DNA of 64,000 nt from assembly GCA_009193035.1 (NCBI GenBank), contig SWDT01000094.1:186001-250000 (forward strand), read 5' to 3'. Position numbers and translations under genes: made by a program. The notes under the pieces are model-generated. The model searched no databases. It saw only the letters and a list, made by a program, of their open reading frames with translations, and had not been told where the DNA came from. Source of the stretch: Halicephalobus mephisto. Lineage: Eukaryota; Nematoda; Chromadorea; Rhabditida; Panagrolaimidae. Shown here piece after piece: positions 11,501-24,159 of the stretch (positions are counted from its first letter, which is position 1; each line of letters opens with the position of its first letter).

Positions 11501-12640
11501 TTAAAAATATTAGGAAAAATAAAAATTCGTTTCGGGACCAAGAAAAGTATAGAAAAATATTTCCAATTTTTCGCTGTAAGACATTTTTTAAATTTTTTTC
11601 GAAATTTTCGCTTCAGAATACTTACTAAAATTTATTTCAAGCATTTAATAACAACCGAAATTCGTCCCAGGACTAAAAAAATAAAAAATAAAAAATAAAA
11701 ATTCGCTTCGGGACCAACATTACATTTTAAAAATTTAAAAATTTGTTAAATTACTAATTCGAATATTAATTGTATTTTTTGTTTTTCACAACTACTACAG
11801 TAAGCTACAGTAAGAAAACCAAAAATTTTCGTTAAAATCATATTTTTAATCGTTTTACAGTAATTTTTAACTTTTAAATATTATATTTAAAAAATTTCTT
11901 ACCCATTTCAGAAACGCAAATTATTTTTACTTTTTAGTTACTTCCAAATTTGTGAAACTTGAAAATTTCCAAATTCGAACTTTCTTGAAAATAAATAAGA
12001 ATTAATTATTAAAAACAAACAACTTTTTTGTCCAGACCAGAGGTGAGTAAAAAATAATCCGGAATAAGGAATTTCAAAAATGGATTTTTATCTCGGAAAA
12101 AGTACCTTTAATCATACTGTAATAAAAATATTAAAAAATTTTAAAATTATTTTCAAAAATTTCCGAAAAATTTTATGAATTTTTGTGGAATTTCGAAAGA
12201 TTTAGGATATTTTATAAAATTCTGGAGGTTTTTAAAAATTTCTATTTTAATAAAAAGTAAAAAATTTATGAATTTTCGAAAAATTTCTAAAAAATTTTAA
12301 GATTTTTATAAAATTATTTGAGTTTTAGGATCTTCCACTAAATTTTAAGGATTTCTATTTTAATAAAAAAATAAAAAATGTAAGAAATTTTTTTAAAATT
12401 TTTAAAGTTTGAGGATATTCCACTAAATTTTAGAAATTTTTATTTTAATAAAAAAATAAAAAATGTTAGAAATTTTTATAAAATTATTTTAGTTTGAGGA
12501 TATTCCACTAAATTTTAGAAATTTTTATTAATTTTTATTTTAATAAAAAATAAAAACTTTCCAAAAAAAGTTTAAATTTTGGTTTTTAGTATCTTCTATT
12601 AAATTGTAAAAATTTTTATTTTAATAAAAAATAAAAAATA
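8550..12640. repeat. Chain of AT-rich tandem arrays
   Basis: Five successive arrays are visible. Units of about 33 bp with AAGAAAAGTAATTTTTGAGT lie at 8550-8850. Units of about 85 bp with ATATTTTCGTTTTGAAACAA lie at 9250-9780. Units of about 115 bp with AAAATTCGTTTCGGGATCTG and TTTTTCGTGTCAGGA lie at 10380-11110. A related pair is at 11300-11620. Units of about 70-110 bp with GGATATTCCACTAAATTTTA lie at 12300-12640. No gene is supported. Open frames of 60-100 codons here are repeat by-products. Confidence 0.65.
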
Positions 12641-13171
12641 TTAGGATTTTCGAAAACTTTCTTTAATTTTTATAAAATATTATAAATTTTTGAAAGTTTT
12701 AGGACTTTCTACTGGATTCTGGCAGCCTCTACAAATTTTTTCTTTAATAAAAAATAAAAATAAAGTTATTTTTCGTTCGTTAATCCGTAAAAAATTAAAA
12801 ATTTTTATCCACCTTCTTAATCCAAAAAATAGATATTTGATGACGTCAAAAAAACGACTTATATCATTTTCGAAAATATAAAATTTAATCAAAAATCAAG
12901 CAATCTATAATTCCTCATCGGCTGTGTTCTTTAATGTTTATTTTTTATCGTTTTTATTTTTATTTTTATTTTATTTTTATTTTATTTTAGGATCCGGATA
13001 TTTGATTTGACAACTTTGGAGTTTTTTATCATCAGCGAATGACGTAGAATCACGGCCCGACTGCTGACGACGAATATTAATGACTCGAGACCGATTTTGG
13101 ACCAATTTTATTTTATTGATTTTTCTATTTTCAAAATGAGTGGGTGTTCAAAAATGTCTTCCAAACACGTG

Positions 13172-13324
13172 TACACAAAAAACCGTAATTTTCGACTTTT
13201 TAACAATTGCGAAATGTGACATAATCGTCACATTTTTCATAAATATCTAGCATTTTTGACGAAAATGTAACTTAATAGTGACGATTTGCGTTTGTTACTG
13301 AGCCAAAAATTACTTTTTTGTGTA
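13172..13324. mobile_element. MITE family B, copy 4
   Basis: This is one of the best-preserved ends of the family: TACACAAAAAACCGTAATTT on the left and AAAATTACTTTTTTGTGTA on the right, with internal AATGTGACATAATCGTCACA. It probably has a TA target duplication, since TA lies at both termini. Confidence 0.65.
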
Positions 13325-13429
13325 TCCAGGACACGTTCTGAAGCAGGAGTCGGACAACACAAAAGTCTTTGTATTATTTCTCAAAACAACTTCTGCTTGT
13401 GTTTTTCGAAAGTTTTTGAACTTTGTAAA

Positions 13430-13735
13430 GTGATGTAAACACTGAAATCTTTGTTTAATTTAAATATTCTAGAAATTCGTTTTGAAACAGTTCTTAGAAG
13501 TTTTATATCATATTTGACTTTGTATAATTCTACGATTTTACTTTTTCGAGAATGTCGAATATTTTGAGAATTTTCAGAAACTATATAAATATTCAATTTT
13601 ACTTTTTGTTTAATTTAGATATTCTAGAAATTCGTTTTGAGACGATTTTTGGGAATTTTATACCATATTTGACTTTGTATAATTCTATGATTTTACTTTT
13701 TCGAGAATATTGAACGTTTTTAGAACATTGTAAAA
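13430..13735. repeat. About 165-bp direct duplication
   Basis: Two head-to-tail copies share TTTAGATATTCTAGAAATTC, ATATTTGACTTTGTATAATT and TTTTACTTTTTCGAGAAT. They lie immediately left of the dimeric MITE A and are not coding. Confidence 0.5.
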
Positions 13736-13739
13736 TTAC

Positions 13740-14088
13740 ACAGTAGAAGTTGGATATAAGATAACCGTGCTATAACATATCTCTTGTTATAGCATACGGT
13801 CTGAGTGAGTTTGGTTAATCCGTCTTCAAATTTACTCCTGTTATAATATATTCTTTCTCATAACATACGCTTTGGCTGATCCCAAGGGGATATCTTATAT
13901 CCAAGTTCTACTGTATAATAAAACTTCAATATAAGATAACCTTGCTATAACATATTTCTTGTTATAGCATACGGTCTGAGTGAGTTTGGTTAGTCTGTCT
14001 TCAAATTGACCCCCTCTATAATATATTCTTTTTCATAACATACGCTTTGGCTGATCCCAAGGGGTATCCTATATCCAAGTTCTACTGT
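13740..14088. mobile_element. Dimeric MITE A (copies 1 and 2)
   Basis: Two units of about 175 bp lie head to tail. The outer terminal inverted repeats are ACAGTAGAAGTTGGATATAA on the left and TTATATCCAAGTTCTACTGT on the right. The core contains CTTGTTATAGCATACGGTCT and GCTTTGGCTGATCCCAAGGG. The second unit has a degenerate left end (AAAACTTCAATATAAGATA). The same dimer with the same internal junction recurs at 21.0 kb. No ORF is present. Confidence 0.8.
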
Positions 14089-14339
14089 ATAAAGATCAAA
14101 TTCTATTATTTTCAATTTAGGAATTTTTCTAAAAATAATTTCTCTGAAATTTTACAATATGTCTGATTTTTTATAATGTTGTGACTGGAATTTTTTTTTG
14201 AAAATATTAGATGTTTTTAGAATCTTCTGAAATGATGTAAACATTGAGTTTTATTATTTTTAGTTTTGATTTAGAAATTCTTAAGATCATTTTATAATTC
14301 TATAAAAACACTTTTCGTTTTTGCAATATCATAATTCCG

Positions 14340-15165
14340 GTTTTTAATACATACAAAATAAGTACGTGGCATATAAGGTACGGATACATTGAAAGAGTTC
14401 TGATGTATCAGATGCATTATGCTCAATGTGTCGATATATGAAGTTCTTATTGGTGTGTTGTACTTAATACATATGATACATTAAAATGATTATGATATAA
14501 CGGACGCATTATGCTCAATGTGTCGATATATGAAGTTCTTATTGGTGTGTTGTACTTAATACATATGATACATTAAAATGACTCTGATATAACGGATGCA
14601 TTATGTTCAATGTGTCGATATATGAAGTTCTTATTGGTGTGTTGTACTTAATACATCTGATACATTAAAATGATTATGATATATCAGACGCATTATGTTC
14701 AATGTGTCGATACATTAAATGTGATGTACATACATTCTATTTAATGTATCAATATATTATAACAGCTCTGATTTATCAGGTATATTCAATATAATATTGA
14801 TGCGTTATATTTCATATGTGAATATATTAGAACGGTTTTGATTTGCCAGATATATTATATTCAATGTCTCAGATATATCATATACAACACATGAATAACA
14901 ACTTCATACATCGATGCGTTAAATATAATGTATCTGGTACATCAGAACCGCTTTAATGTATCCATATACTGAATATAATACATTGATATTATATTTAGGA
15001 TATCGATGCATTGAACATAATGTATCCGTTACATCAGAGTCATTTTAATGTATTCATATATCATATACAACATACCAATAGCAACTTCATATATCGATGT
15101 ATTAAACATAGTGTATCTGGTACATCAGAACCGCTATAATGTATCCTTTTTACATGTACTTATTA
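14340..15165. repeat. About 90-bp tandem array of GATACATTA/TAATGTATC motifs (MITE C-like)
   Basis: Four near-identical units carry TATGAAGTTCTTATTGGTGT and ATGATACATTAAAATGA. They are followed by inverted copies of the same words (ATACAACATACCAATAG, CATCAGAACCGCT), so the whole block is partly palindromic. Shorter relatives are at 0.74-0.8, 39.1, 43.5 and 58.7 kb. Confidence 0.65.
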
Positions 15166-17500
15166 AATATTTCTTAATCTTAAAACAGTTTAAACACTAA
15201 GTCCTGTCATCTTAGATTTCGATTTAAAAGATCCAAAACTTTATTTGAAGAAGATTCTTGGAAATTTGCAGTTTTGTAATTTTTGAATGTTAGGATTTTC
15301 AAAAGTCATTTAATATTTTTGGAATTTTATAAAATTGTAAAAATAAATTTAAATTTTTTTGAATTTGGAATCCCGAAAATTCGTGGCGAGACTATTTTTT
15401 ACTTTGTAACAAATATTTATGCTTTTTGTAATCCTTTAATTTTAAAACACTGCAAATCCACGTCAGCACTAAATTATGCAATTTTCGATCTCTCGCCGAA
15501 CACTCCAAAAATTCGTATTAAAATTATTTTTTCAGAATTTTGTGACTCTTTTTGGTTTCTAAAACGGTATGATTACAGTTTTTAGAATCTATTAAACGTT
15601 CTTGGGACTTTGTAAAACTATGTAAAACTTTGTAAACCAAATTCCACGGTTTCCGGTCCTAACCGGAAAGGTTTAAAAATATTTTGTAAGAATTTCTAAA
15701 ATTCCATCAGTTTTACAGTACGCCACAGTAAGTCATGAAGTTTCACAGTTTCCGGTCCTGTTTGGAAAAGTTTAAATTTTTGAGTAATTTCTAAATTTTT
15801 TATAAAAGTTCGATTAGCTTACAGTATGCCGTAGAAAATTGTAAAATCTTACGGTTTTCGGTCCCAATTGGAAAAGTTTAAATTTTCGTTAAACATTTTT
15901 ACAAAAGTTACATTAAATAATTTTACAGTATTCCGAAAAATTATGAAATTTTGCAAAATTACGTCAAACTGAAATTTTAATTTTTAGTTTCAGTTGGAAA
16001 ATTTAGAAATTCGTCTTGAGATAATTTTAAATTTTTTCGAATTTCTGCAAAGTTTCATTGGACGATTCTACAGTACACTACATAAGATTGAAATTCTCTA
16101 GAATTTTTTGAAATGCTTCTGAAATTTCGAAAATCCACGTCAGCACAAAATTTTGCAGTTTTTATTCGATCCAAAAAGTTTTAGAAATTCGTGTCGAAAT
16201 AATTTTTTAATTTTTGTTTAAAATTTTAATTTTTTTACAATTGTGTAATTTGAAAATCCAAAAAATACAAAATCTGTTTGTTTTTGGATATTTTAGAATT
16301 TAAAAAATCATTTTCTCTATTACTGTACTTTTGGCGTTTATGAATTGATTTTACATAAGTCATGATCAGAGTTGTTGGATTTCGAACTTTCGAATCAAAC
16401 TTTGAGTTGATTTTGGATCGAATTTGAATCAATTTTGAACCAATTTGAGTTCAAAAAACCGAAAAAATCGATTTCAAACCTAACAAGGAAAGTCGCTTTA
16501 GTCGAAGTGGCCATTTGAAATGAGTTATATATCATTTTGTAGCTCTTAAAATACTGGTTCAGAATCTGTATTCCATTTTTATTAACCGATCTTCTGAAGT
16601 AAGATAATCAGAAAAATTTCTAAATTTAGGACTGAGTTTTCTTGTATTTCTGAGTATTTTTTCAAAAAACCAATGAAATAGTTATAATCAATACAGAAAA
16701 TACATCTAATTTTGAAAAAATTATTAAAATTAGTTAAATTAAAGTGGAAAACAAATATCCCCAAAATGGAGTCACTAAATTTCAGCAAGAAGCAAGGGGA
16801 GTAATCTTGTGTTTTCCCAATTTTTGATATATGAGATTTTACACATTTATCTCATTTTCTCATTCTACAAAAGCGTTTAGCGAAAATGGAATACGTATTT
16901 AAAATCTACATTTCAAGCACTACAAGACTATTTATAACTCATTTTAAAAAGCTATTTCGACTAAAGTAACTTGCTTTGTAAGAGTTGAAACTCGGAATTT
17001 TAAGGATTCTAATTCAAACTGAATTGGTTCTATTCGAAAATGGAGAAATCCTAACTTGAATCGAACGGTTTCAATTCTAATTGATTTTGGATTAATTCGA
17101 GTTCAAAATCTGGAAGATTCAAATTCTAACCGAATAATACTTTGATTTGAAATCGAGTTAGTTCAAAATCGATCCGAATTTGGTTCGAAATCGACTCAAA
17201 GTTCGGTTAGAAAGTCGAAGCTCTGGTCATGATCAAAGAACAACTTTACAAATGGATTTCTTAATTCTTATCGGAACGGGAAATCTTGGATAGTCATCTT
17301 TTCCAGACGGAAAAGTCGTAAATATTAACTTTCTTTGTTCCAGTCTGGATTTTCTGACATAAGTTTCAAAAGTTCAAATTGAATATACTTTTAGGACTTC
17401 CAAATGCTACCGTATGAAAATTAAAACAAACGAATAATAAAAGTTTTATTTTGCGTATTTTAGATTTTCCGTCGTTATTTAAAAACAATTATAAATGGAT
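15166..17500. other. No supported gene; AT-rich with paired degenerate repeats
   Basis: Only repeats are visible. These are TTTCCGGTCC-type units at 15640-15880 and two blocks of TTGATTTTGGATCGAATTTG-like heptads at 16370-16460 and 17000-17220, facing each other around an AT-rich core. The open frames present have no recognisable domain. Confidence 0.4.
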
Positions 17501-17559
17501 AGTGGCTGACGGAGAAGGTTGTTTTTGTCAGCCACTGTTAGACCGTTGATTTATGTTGA

Positions 17560-18230
17560 GCAACTTTAGTCACTATGTTGAGCACTATCAAGATTCTTAA
17601 TGCATCTGTCAAAATCAGTATCGGGCTATCGATTTATGTCAAATACTTTTACTCATCATCTTAGACATTATTAAAGTTTTTAATTGAGTTGTCAAAATCA
17701 CATACAATCATTGATTTTTGTTAAGCAAGTTTAATGGTTATCTTAAACACTATCAAATCGCTCATTAGTGTTGTTATAACAACTACCCAATGATTTTTGT
17801 CTGTTAAGCAAGTTTAGTCACCATCCCGTACACTATCAAGATTCATTTTAGATCTATCAAATGATTTTTGTCTGTTAAGCAAATTTAGTCACCATCTCAC
17901 ATACTATCAAGATTCATTTTAGATCTATCAAATGATTTTTTTGTTAAGCAAGTTTAGTCACTATCTCACACACTATTAAGATTCATTTTAGATCTATCAA
18001 ATGATTTTTGTCTGTTAAGCAAGTTTAGTCACTATCGAGGTTGTTTTTAGGTCCGTTACAACAACTATTAGATGATTTCTTCCTGTTGAATAATTTGAGT
18101 CATCATCCTACACACTGTCAAGGTCCTAATAGCCTTACTACAATAACTGTCAACTTACTTTTTTCTGTTAATTAATTTTAATCACTATCTGAGACACGAT
18201 CAAGATTCTCATGTGATTTGTCCAAGTCAC
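17560..18230. repeat. About 72-bp tandem repeat, six or more copies
   Basis: Units carry TGATTTTTGTCTGTTAAGCA, GTTTAGTCACTATCTCACA and ACTATCAAGATTCATTTTAG. The central copies are almost identical and the flanks diverge. Confidence 0.75.
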
Positions 18231-18439
18231 TATCTGAAAATAGCTCACGTGAAAAAGCCAGACAATAACTATTTTTAACGTTTATCTGTTTCTCATGGGG
18301 TCATTATTCAAAAAAATACTGGAGCTATCATTCTCTGAATGGAAAGCACTTTAATGGAATTCTTAAATAGTAATTATAAGGCATAAAAACATCAATTTAA
18401 TCACTATCCTGTTTGGATGAAAAAAATGCATTAAAAAGA

Positions 18440-19860
18440 TCAATCATGAAAACTATTTATTTGCACTTTTATTCGTCTCAAATTTATCTTCTTTCATGTT
18501 CACGCTCATCTCTAACTCATTTTTCTTCATATTTATCCCTGTCTACCTCCATCTTTACTTTGCTGCTGTCCGTTACGTCCATAATTCATCCTTCTCTGGC
18601 CTCGTCTTCAGCTCCATCTGGTCTATCTTCTTTATCTTCTCTATCTTCTTCAATCTCCATTTCTGTCTGATACTGATCCCCTGTCCGATCTTTATCCCGG
18701 CCCTGTACACATCCTTATCTACTTTTCGTTCGCCATGCCCCTATTCCTGTTCTCATTGTAGTCCCTTCTTTCCTTGTTCTCCACCTTCAACCCCTGTGTT
18801 TCCATCATTTTCCTATATTCAATTTCGCCTTCACATGCATCCCAAACCATGTTAATCCTTATCTCTTTACCTTCTCTTCCCGTCCATTCCTGATCTCTAT
18901 TTACATGTTCTTCATCTTCAATTCCATTTTCATTTCTATTTATAACTTTGTATTCATCGTCCTTCCATCTTCATTTTCCATCCTTGATGTTCATCTTTAA
19001 TCTTTTCATGATTTATTCATATTTAATTCTGTTTTCATATTTATGCTTAACTTTGTATTCATATTTATCTCTTTTTATTCCTTCTATCCATCCTCATCCT
19101 TATCATATACTCTATATTTATCTCTTTATCCCTTCTCTATCCATCTTCATTTTCAACTTTGTATTCATATTATCTTTTTTATCTTTTCTTATATTCCTCT
19201 TCTTTTTGAATATCATTGCTACTCTAGTTTTCAACTTTGTATTCATATTATCTTTTTTATCCCTTCTTTTATCCATCTTCATCCTTAGCATTTACTTTAT
19301 TCTTTATCCCTTCTTCATTTTTGTATCAATATTTATCACTTTTTTATCTTGTTTTTCATCCATCTTCATCCTTACTATTTACTTTATTCTTTATCCCCTC
19401 TTCTCTTTATTTTCATTTTCATTTTTGTATTCATATTTATCACTTTTTTATCTTGTTTTTCATCCATCTTTATCCTTAGCATTTACTTTATTCTTTATCC
19501 CCTCTTCTCTATATCTTCATTTTCAACTTTGTATTCATATTATCTTTTTTATCCCTTCTTTTATCCATCTTCATCCTTACCATTTACTTTATTCTTTATC
19601 CCTTCTTCTCTTTATTTTCATTTTTGTATCAATATTTATCTCTTTTTTTATTCCTCTTTTTATCCATCATTGTCCTTATCATATGCTTTATATTTATCAC
19701 CATCTGTTCTCCATTCCATATTTCTTCCTGATCTTTATTTCTACTCTCTGTATTTTTATCCCTTCCATATTTAATGTTGTCTTTATCCATTGGTCTTTTA
19801 TATTTATATTCATCCCGTCCATTTTCATATCCAACCCACCTTCCAATGACGTGGATTTCC
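18440..19860. repeat. Pyrimidine-rich minisatellite, 1.4 kb
   Basis: The plus strand is strongly biased to T and C, with A mostly in TAT/CAT contexts. Words such as TTATCCATCTTCATCCTTA, TTACTTTATTCTTTATCCC and TTCAACTTTGTATTCATA recur in higher-order units of roughly 90-190 bp. Because stops need purine pairs, all three plus frames stay open for long stretches (the longest is 343 codons, 18948-19979). The predicted proteins are Phe/Ile/Ser/Leu strings in every frame, so I read this as repeat DNA, not as a membrane protein gene. Confidence 0.75.
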
Positions 19861-20339
19861 CAATGTCCTTTATAGACTGTAAACTATACAAAACAATGGA
19901 AATCGTCCCTGATCAGTGGGCGGCAGACACCTTTACAAACAACATGGTATCCGTTTCGGTTGGATTATATTCGGTTTGATGTTTAATAATGTCCGTTATT
20001 TTATATTTTTTATTGACCAGGAAAAATTTTTTCATTATCAATTAAAATCAGTTTCTTACAGTTGTCTAAGAAAACATTCGATATTTAACTCGCTCAATGT
20101 TTGGAAAATATTTTTTCTATCGTGGTTCTAAAAGTGCAAAAAACGATTTTTCCATAGAAAAAAGCAGTTTTTGTTTCGTTTTTCCGACCAGACGACCTTC
20201 AAAAGAATAGCTTGAGTGCAATTTGTCTTGTCTGGCTAGGCGGAGTTCCCAGGGTGGAATCGCTGAAAAAAGATCGACGAAGAGATTTTTAAACAGAAGA
20301 TCTGCAAATGAAGAGGTTTCGCAGAAGTGGTTTTGAGAG

Positions 20340-20815
20340 TTTTTAATTTTTGATGACGAATAACTTAAAAAAATTCAATTTTTTAATAATAAAAAAATTT
20401 AAAAAATCATTATTTTTAAATTTAAAAAAATTATTTTTCAATAATATTAAAAAAATTCTATTTTTCAATAATATTTAACAAAATTCTATTTTTCAATAAT
20501 ATTTAAAAATCATTATTTTTAAATTTAAAAAAAAATTTAATATTTTTCAATAATATTAAAAAAATTTCTATTTTTTAATAATATTTAAAAATCATTATTT
20601 TTAAATTTTAAAAAATTTATTTTTCAATAATATTTTAAAAATTTAATATTTTTATAATTTAAAAAAGTTCTTTAAATTTATATTTTTAAATAATAAATAT
20701 TTTTAAAATTTATTGTTTTTCAATTTTTTAAAATTATTATTTTTTAGATTTATTATAATTATTAAATATTAAAATTCATCTTTTAAAATTTATAAAAAAA
20801 TTTTATTATTTTTTA
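20340..20815. repeat. AT-only tandem array, about 45-60 bp period
   Basis: It is built from TTTTTCAATAATATTTAAAA and ATCATTATTTTTAAATTT words. It has no coding signal. Confidence 0.6.
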
Positions 20816-21001
20816 AATGTCTTGTTGGACTGAGAAAATTCAAAAAATCACAACTCTTGATTTTCGATTTTCCATCGTTCTGTGCCAAAGTCCATCAAAA
20901 AATCAAAGAAAAATTAACTTTTTGCGCAACAACTTCACAGATCGGTTGGTTGAATTATTGCGGGCAAAATGCAGATTTTATTTGGATTTAAAAGTCTTTA
21001 T

Positions 21002-21351
21002 ACAGTAGAAGTTGGATATAAGATAACCTTGCTACAACATATCTCAGGTTATAGCATACGGTCTGAGTGAGTTTGGTTAATCTGTCTTCAAATTGATCTC
21101 TTCTATAATATATCCTTTCTCATAACATACGCTTTGGCTGATCCCAAGGGGGTATCTTATATCCAAGTTCTACTGTATAATAAAACTTCGGTATAAGATA
21201 ACCTTGCTACAACATATCTCGTGTTATAGCATATGGTATGAGTGAGTTTGGTTAATCGGTCTTCAAATTTACCCCCTCTATAATATATCCTTTCTCATAA
21301 CATACGCTTTGGCTGATCCCAAGGGGATATCTTATATCCAAGTTCTACTGT
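21002..21351. mobile_element. Dimeric MITE A (copies 3 and 4)
   Basis: It begins TACAGTAGAAGTTGGATATA at 21001 and ends CCAAGTTCTACTGTA near 21352, with TA at both outer borders. The internal junction TACTGTATAATAAAACTTC is shared with the dimer at 13.7 kb. So the dimer itself, not a single unit, is the duplicated entity. Confidence 0.8.
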
Positions 21352-21443
21352 ATTTAATGTATCGATGCATTAAATGTGATATCAATGTATTATACTTAAT
21401 GTACCAGCACATTAAAAAGGCTCTAATTTATCAGATACATTAT

Positions 21444-21616
21444 ACAGTAGAGCTTTGATATCAGATATCCCTGTTATAACATATCTCGTGTTATAGCATA
21501 CGGTGAGTGAATTTGGTTAGTCCATCTTCAAATTCACCCCTGCTATAGTATATCCTTTGTTATAACATACGCTTTGCTCGGTCCCAAAGGGGTATCTTAT
21601 ATCCAAGTTCTACCGT
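21444..21616. mobile_element. MITE A, copy 5 (single)
   Basis: A single, more diverged unit starts ACAGTAGAGCTTTGATATCA and ends ATATCCAAGTTCTACCGT. It keeps the TTATAGCATACGGT and CATACGCTTTG core words. A MITE C-like block (AATGTATCGATGCATTAAA) lies between this unit and the dimer. Confidence 0.7.
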
Positions 21617-22875
21617 AAATGTAAATATAGAAATACCGATTGATCTGTCCAAATATATCAAGTAAACTGTAGGTTTTATTTTGATGTCGATTTTTCCATC
21701 GATTTCGGTTCTGATCGAATTTCGAAGAGCTGATCAGACGTAATCATTATCGAAAATTCACTCAAGATTAAATTCAAAAAAAATTAAAATTAATAAAGTC
21801 AGTTCAGAAGTCATGAAACTTCTCCAAATATTAATTTTTCGTATTTTAATAATTTTTAACATAAAAAACTTCAAATATTTATTTTTCAAAAAAATATTTA
21901 AAATTAAATATAAATTTAGAAAGGGTTTTATTTTAGAAAAAAATTAAAAATTAAATATAAATCTGAAAAAAAAAATCAATTTCAAAAAAGTTTAAAATAA
22001 TTTTTTTAAAATAATTATTTTTTATTTCTTTAAAATTATTTTTTTATTTCTATTTTTTTTAAATAGTTATTTTTTATTTTTTAAATAGTACTGTATTTTC
22101 AAAAAACTTTCGTGTTGAAATTTGTATTTTTTTAAAAAACGTTATTTTTGAATTTTTTATGAAAATATTTTTAAACTTATTTTTTATTTTCAGAAATCTT
22201 ATATTTTTGTTTTTTTCGTTTTTAGTTATCTGCATTCGAGATTACAAAAATATCCAAAATTACATTTTTGGTTCCGTCATGATTGTTTACGCTTTATTAA
22301 TTTTATTTTAATCCATAATCGATATTTTCATTTATCTTTGGATTTGTTTTTAAATTTATTTCCCTAATATTTTCATCGAAATTTTCATCAACTTGTTCGT
22401 CGACGATACTCCAGCGCGCGAGTCCCGGTGCCAGTCCGCGACGAGAACGAAGAATTGCAGAATTTTTTATTTCAAGTCTCAAAAAAAAACTAGAATTTTA
22501 GTTTGTCTGGCAACTGGCCAGAGAACCTCTGCCACGTTGTCCAAAAAATAATCCACTTCCGTCAGAGAAAAAAAGAAAAAAGGCGTTCTTGAAAATATTT
22601 CGTAATACTGAAAATCAATGGACAACTCGGTGCGTTTGTCTGTCGCTTGGCGACCGCTTTTTCCTTTTTTTCTGGAGTAATTGAGGCATCCGTCTCGCGA
22701 TTCTTATCAGTGGCGTTTTGCCAAGTCCCGAAAAATCGACTTTTATGCAGAAACCTTTTAGAATATAATGGATAATTTTGAAATGTTTCAATTTCGTGAA
22801 TGTTTGGAAGCTTCTGGAGGATTCTGAAATTTTTCAAATTTGTAAATATTTTTGAAATTCTGGAGTTTTATGAAG

Positions 22876-23288
22876 GATTCTGGAGTATGAGAATCTCGGG
22901 GGGTTTTGTGGAGCTTTTTAGAATCTCCAGAATCTAGTAGGAGTTTCTAGAACCCAACGGAAGATTCTGAAACCCTCGAGAGTCACAAAAACTGGAAATT
23001 CTCAGAATCTTGACAGGTTTTCTGACATCTTCTGGAGCTCTGTGGGGGTTTCTGGAACTTTCCAAATTTCTGTGAACGCTTCCAGAATCCTCTGGAATCT
23101 TTTTAAACTTCTTTAGGATTCTGTTAGAACCTTCTAGAGCTCTCCAGAATCCCTTCAGCCTTTCCTAATGTCTTTCGGAATCCCTCCAGACTCTTCCAAA
23201 GTCCTTCAGAATCCACTCTAACCTTCCATAACCGACTCCTAGAACCTCGAGGTTTGTAGCTCTAAAAACTTCCAAATGTTCCTCTCTA
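22876..23288. repeat. 0.4-kb duplicated block, copy 1
   Basis: The block from GATTCTGGAGTATGAGAATC to CTCTAAAAACTTCCAAATGT recurs nearly identically, in direct orientation, at 25702-26122, with an 11-bp indel near its end. It is dense in TTCCAGAA, TTCTAGAA and TCTGGAA words like the array at 1-190. No ORF is seen. Confidence 0.8.
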
Positions 23289-23799
23289 AATAATTTCGCA
23301 AAAACACTTTAAAATTTTTTTCAATTCCGATTACTTGAAGCAGCAGTTCCAACAAGGTTTCCTTATCAATTCTGTGTTGCCAACTTCAAAAACAACTTTT
23401 TACCAAAAAAAGAAAATCCTTTAGATTGCACAATGTTGTGTATGTTGTTGACTTTAGAAAAAACTTGTTTTTGTTTTTGAAGACGGTTATCCTCGTGAAC
23501 GGACTTGACGGATGGACTTGGATTTTTAATTTTTTCGAAAATCCAAAACTGCGGTTTTGAAAGAAAATATTTCAAGAAAATTGTTGTTTTTGAATTTCTC
23601 CAACAATGGCAATTGGGGTAGTTACAGTAAACATGACGAAATGTGAAAATTACGAAAGACGAGTTAAAACAAATTTGGCATTTTCTGTATCTATACCATA
23701 GCGTTAGTCATAGTGGTAATTTCGAAACCTATGCTGAGGTCTATGAAACAGTCAAAATCAAAATTGAATTGAATTTTCACATAACTTGGTAAATCCGCT

Positions 23800-24015
23800 T
23801 GCCAGAATATTGCGCGCAAACTGCAGAGTTGATTTGATTTCGAAATTTTTATGAATATAAATTCAAATTTATCTGTTTCAACATTGCGCGCATGCTGCAG
23901 GTTTGACTTTGAATTTGATGTTAACTTTTCAGCTTTAATGTTGCGCGCAAGTTGCAGATTTGACTTTGATGTCAACTGATTTGCCTTAATGTTGCATGCA
24001 TGCTGCAAGTTTGAT
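23800..24015. repeat. GCGCGC-bearing minisatellite, about 60 bp, four copies
   Basis: Units carry ATGTTGCGCGCAAGTTGCAG and TTTGACTTTGATGTCAACT, a GC-rich word in very AT-rich DNA. It produces an open minus frame (23691-24008) with a degenerate repeated peptide. That frame has no recognisable start context or domain. Confidence 0.65.
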
Positions 24016-24159
24016 TTTATTTAATAAATTTTAAAAATCCAAAATTTGTTCAAGAACAATTTGACTATTTTTCGTATTTGACCAAAAATTTTATATTATA
24101 GAACTTAATTGAAATTTAATTTTTTAAGTTTTTAAATTTAATATTTGCATTTTTTCTTA

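Noticed and set aside
18948..19979. 343-codon plus-strand ORF resembling a multi-pass membrane protein
   Set aside because: It lies in a pyrimidine-rich tandem repeat in which all plus frames are open. The peptide is Phe/Ile/Ser/Leu repeats without introns or conserved motifs.
22562..22837. Minus-strand 91-codon ORF with a polar middle part
   Set aside because: The middle looks weakly coding but no acceptor or donor frames it, and the ends are low complexity. It was left uncalled.
23691..24008. Minus-strand 105-codon ORF with a repeated LQHARN-like peptide
   Set aside because: It is explained fully by the minisatellite at 23.8-24.0 kb.
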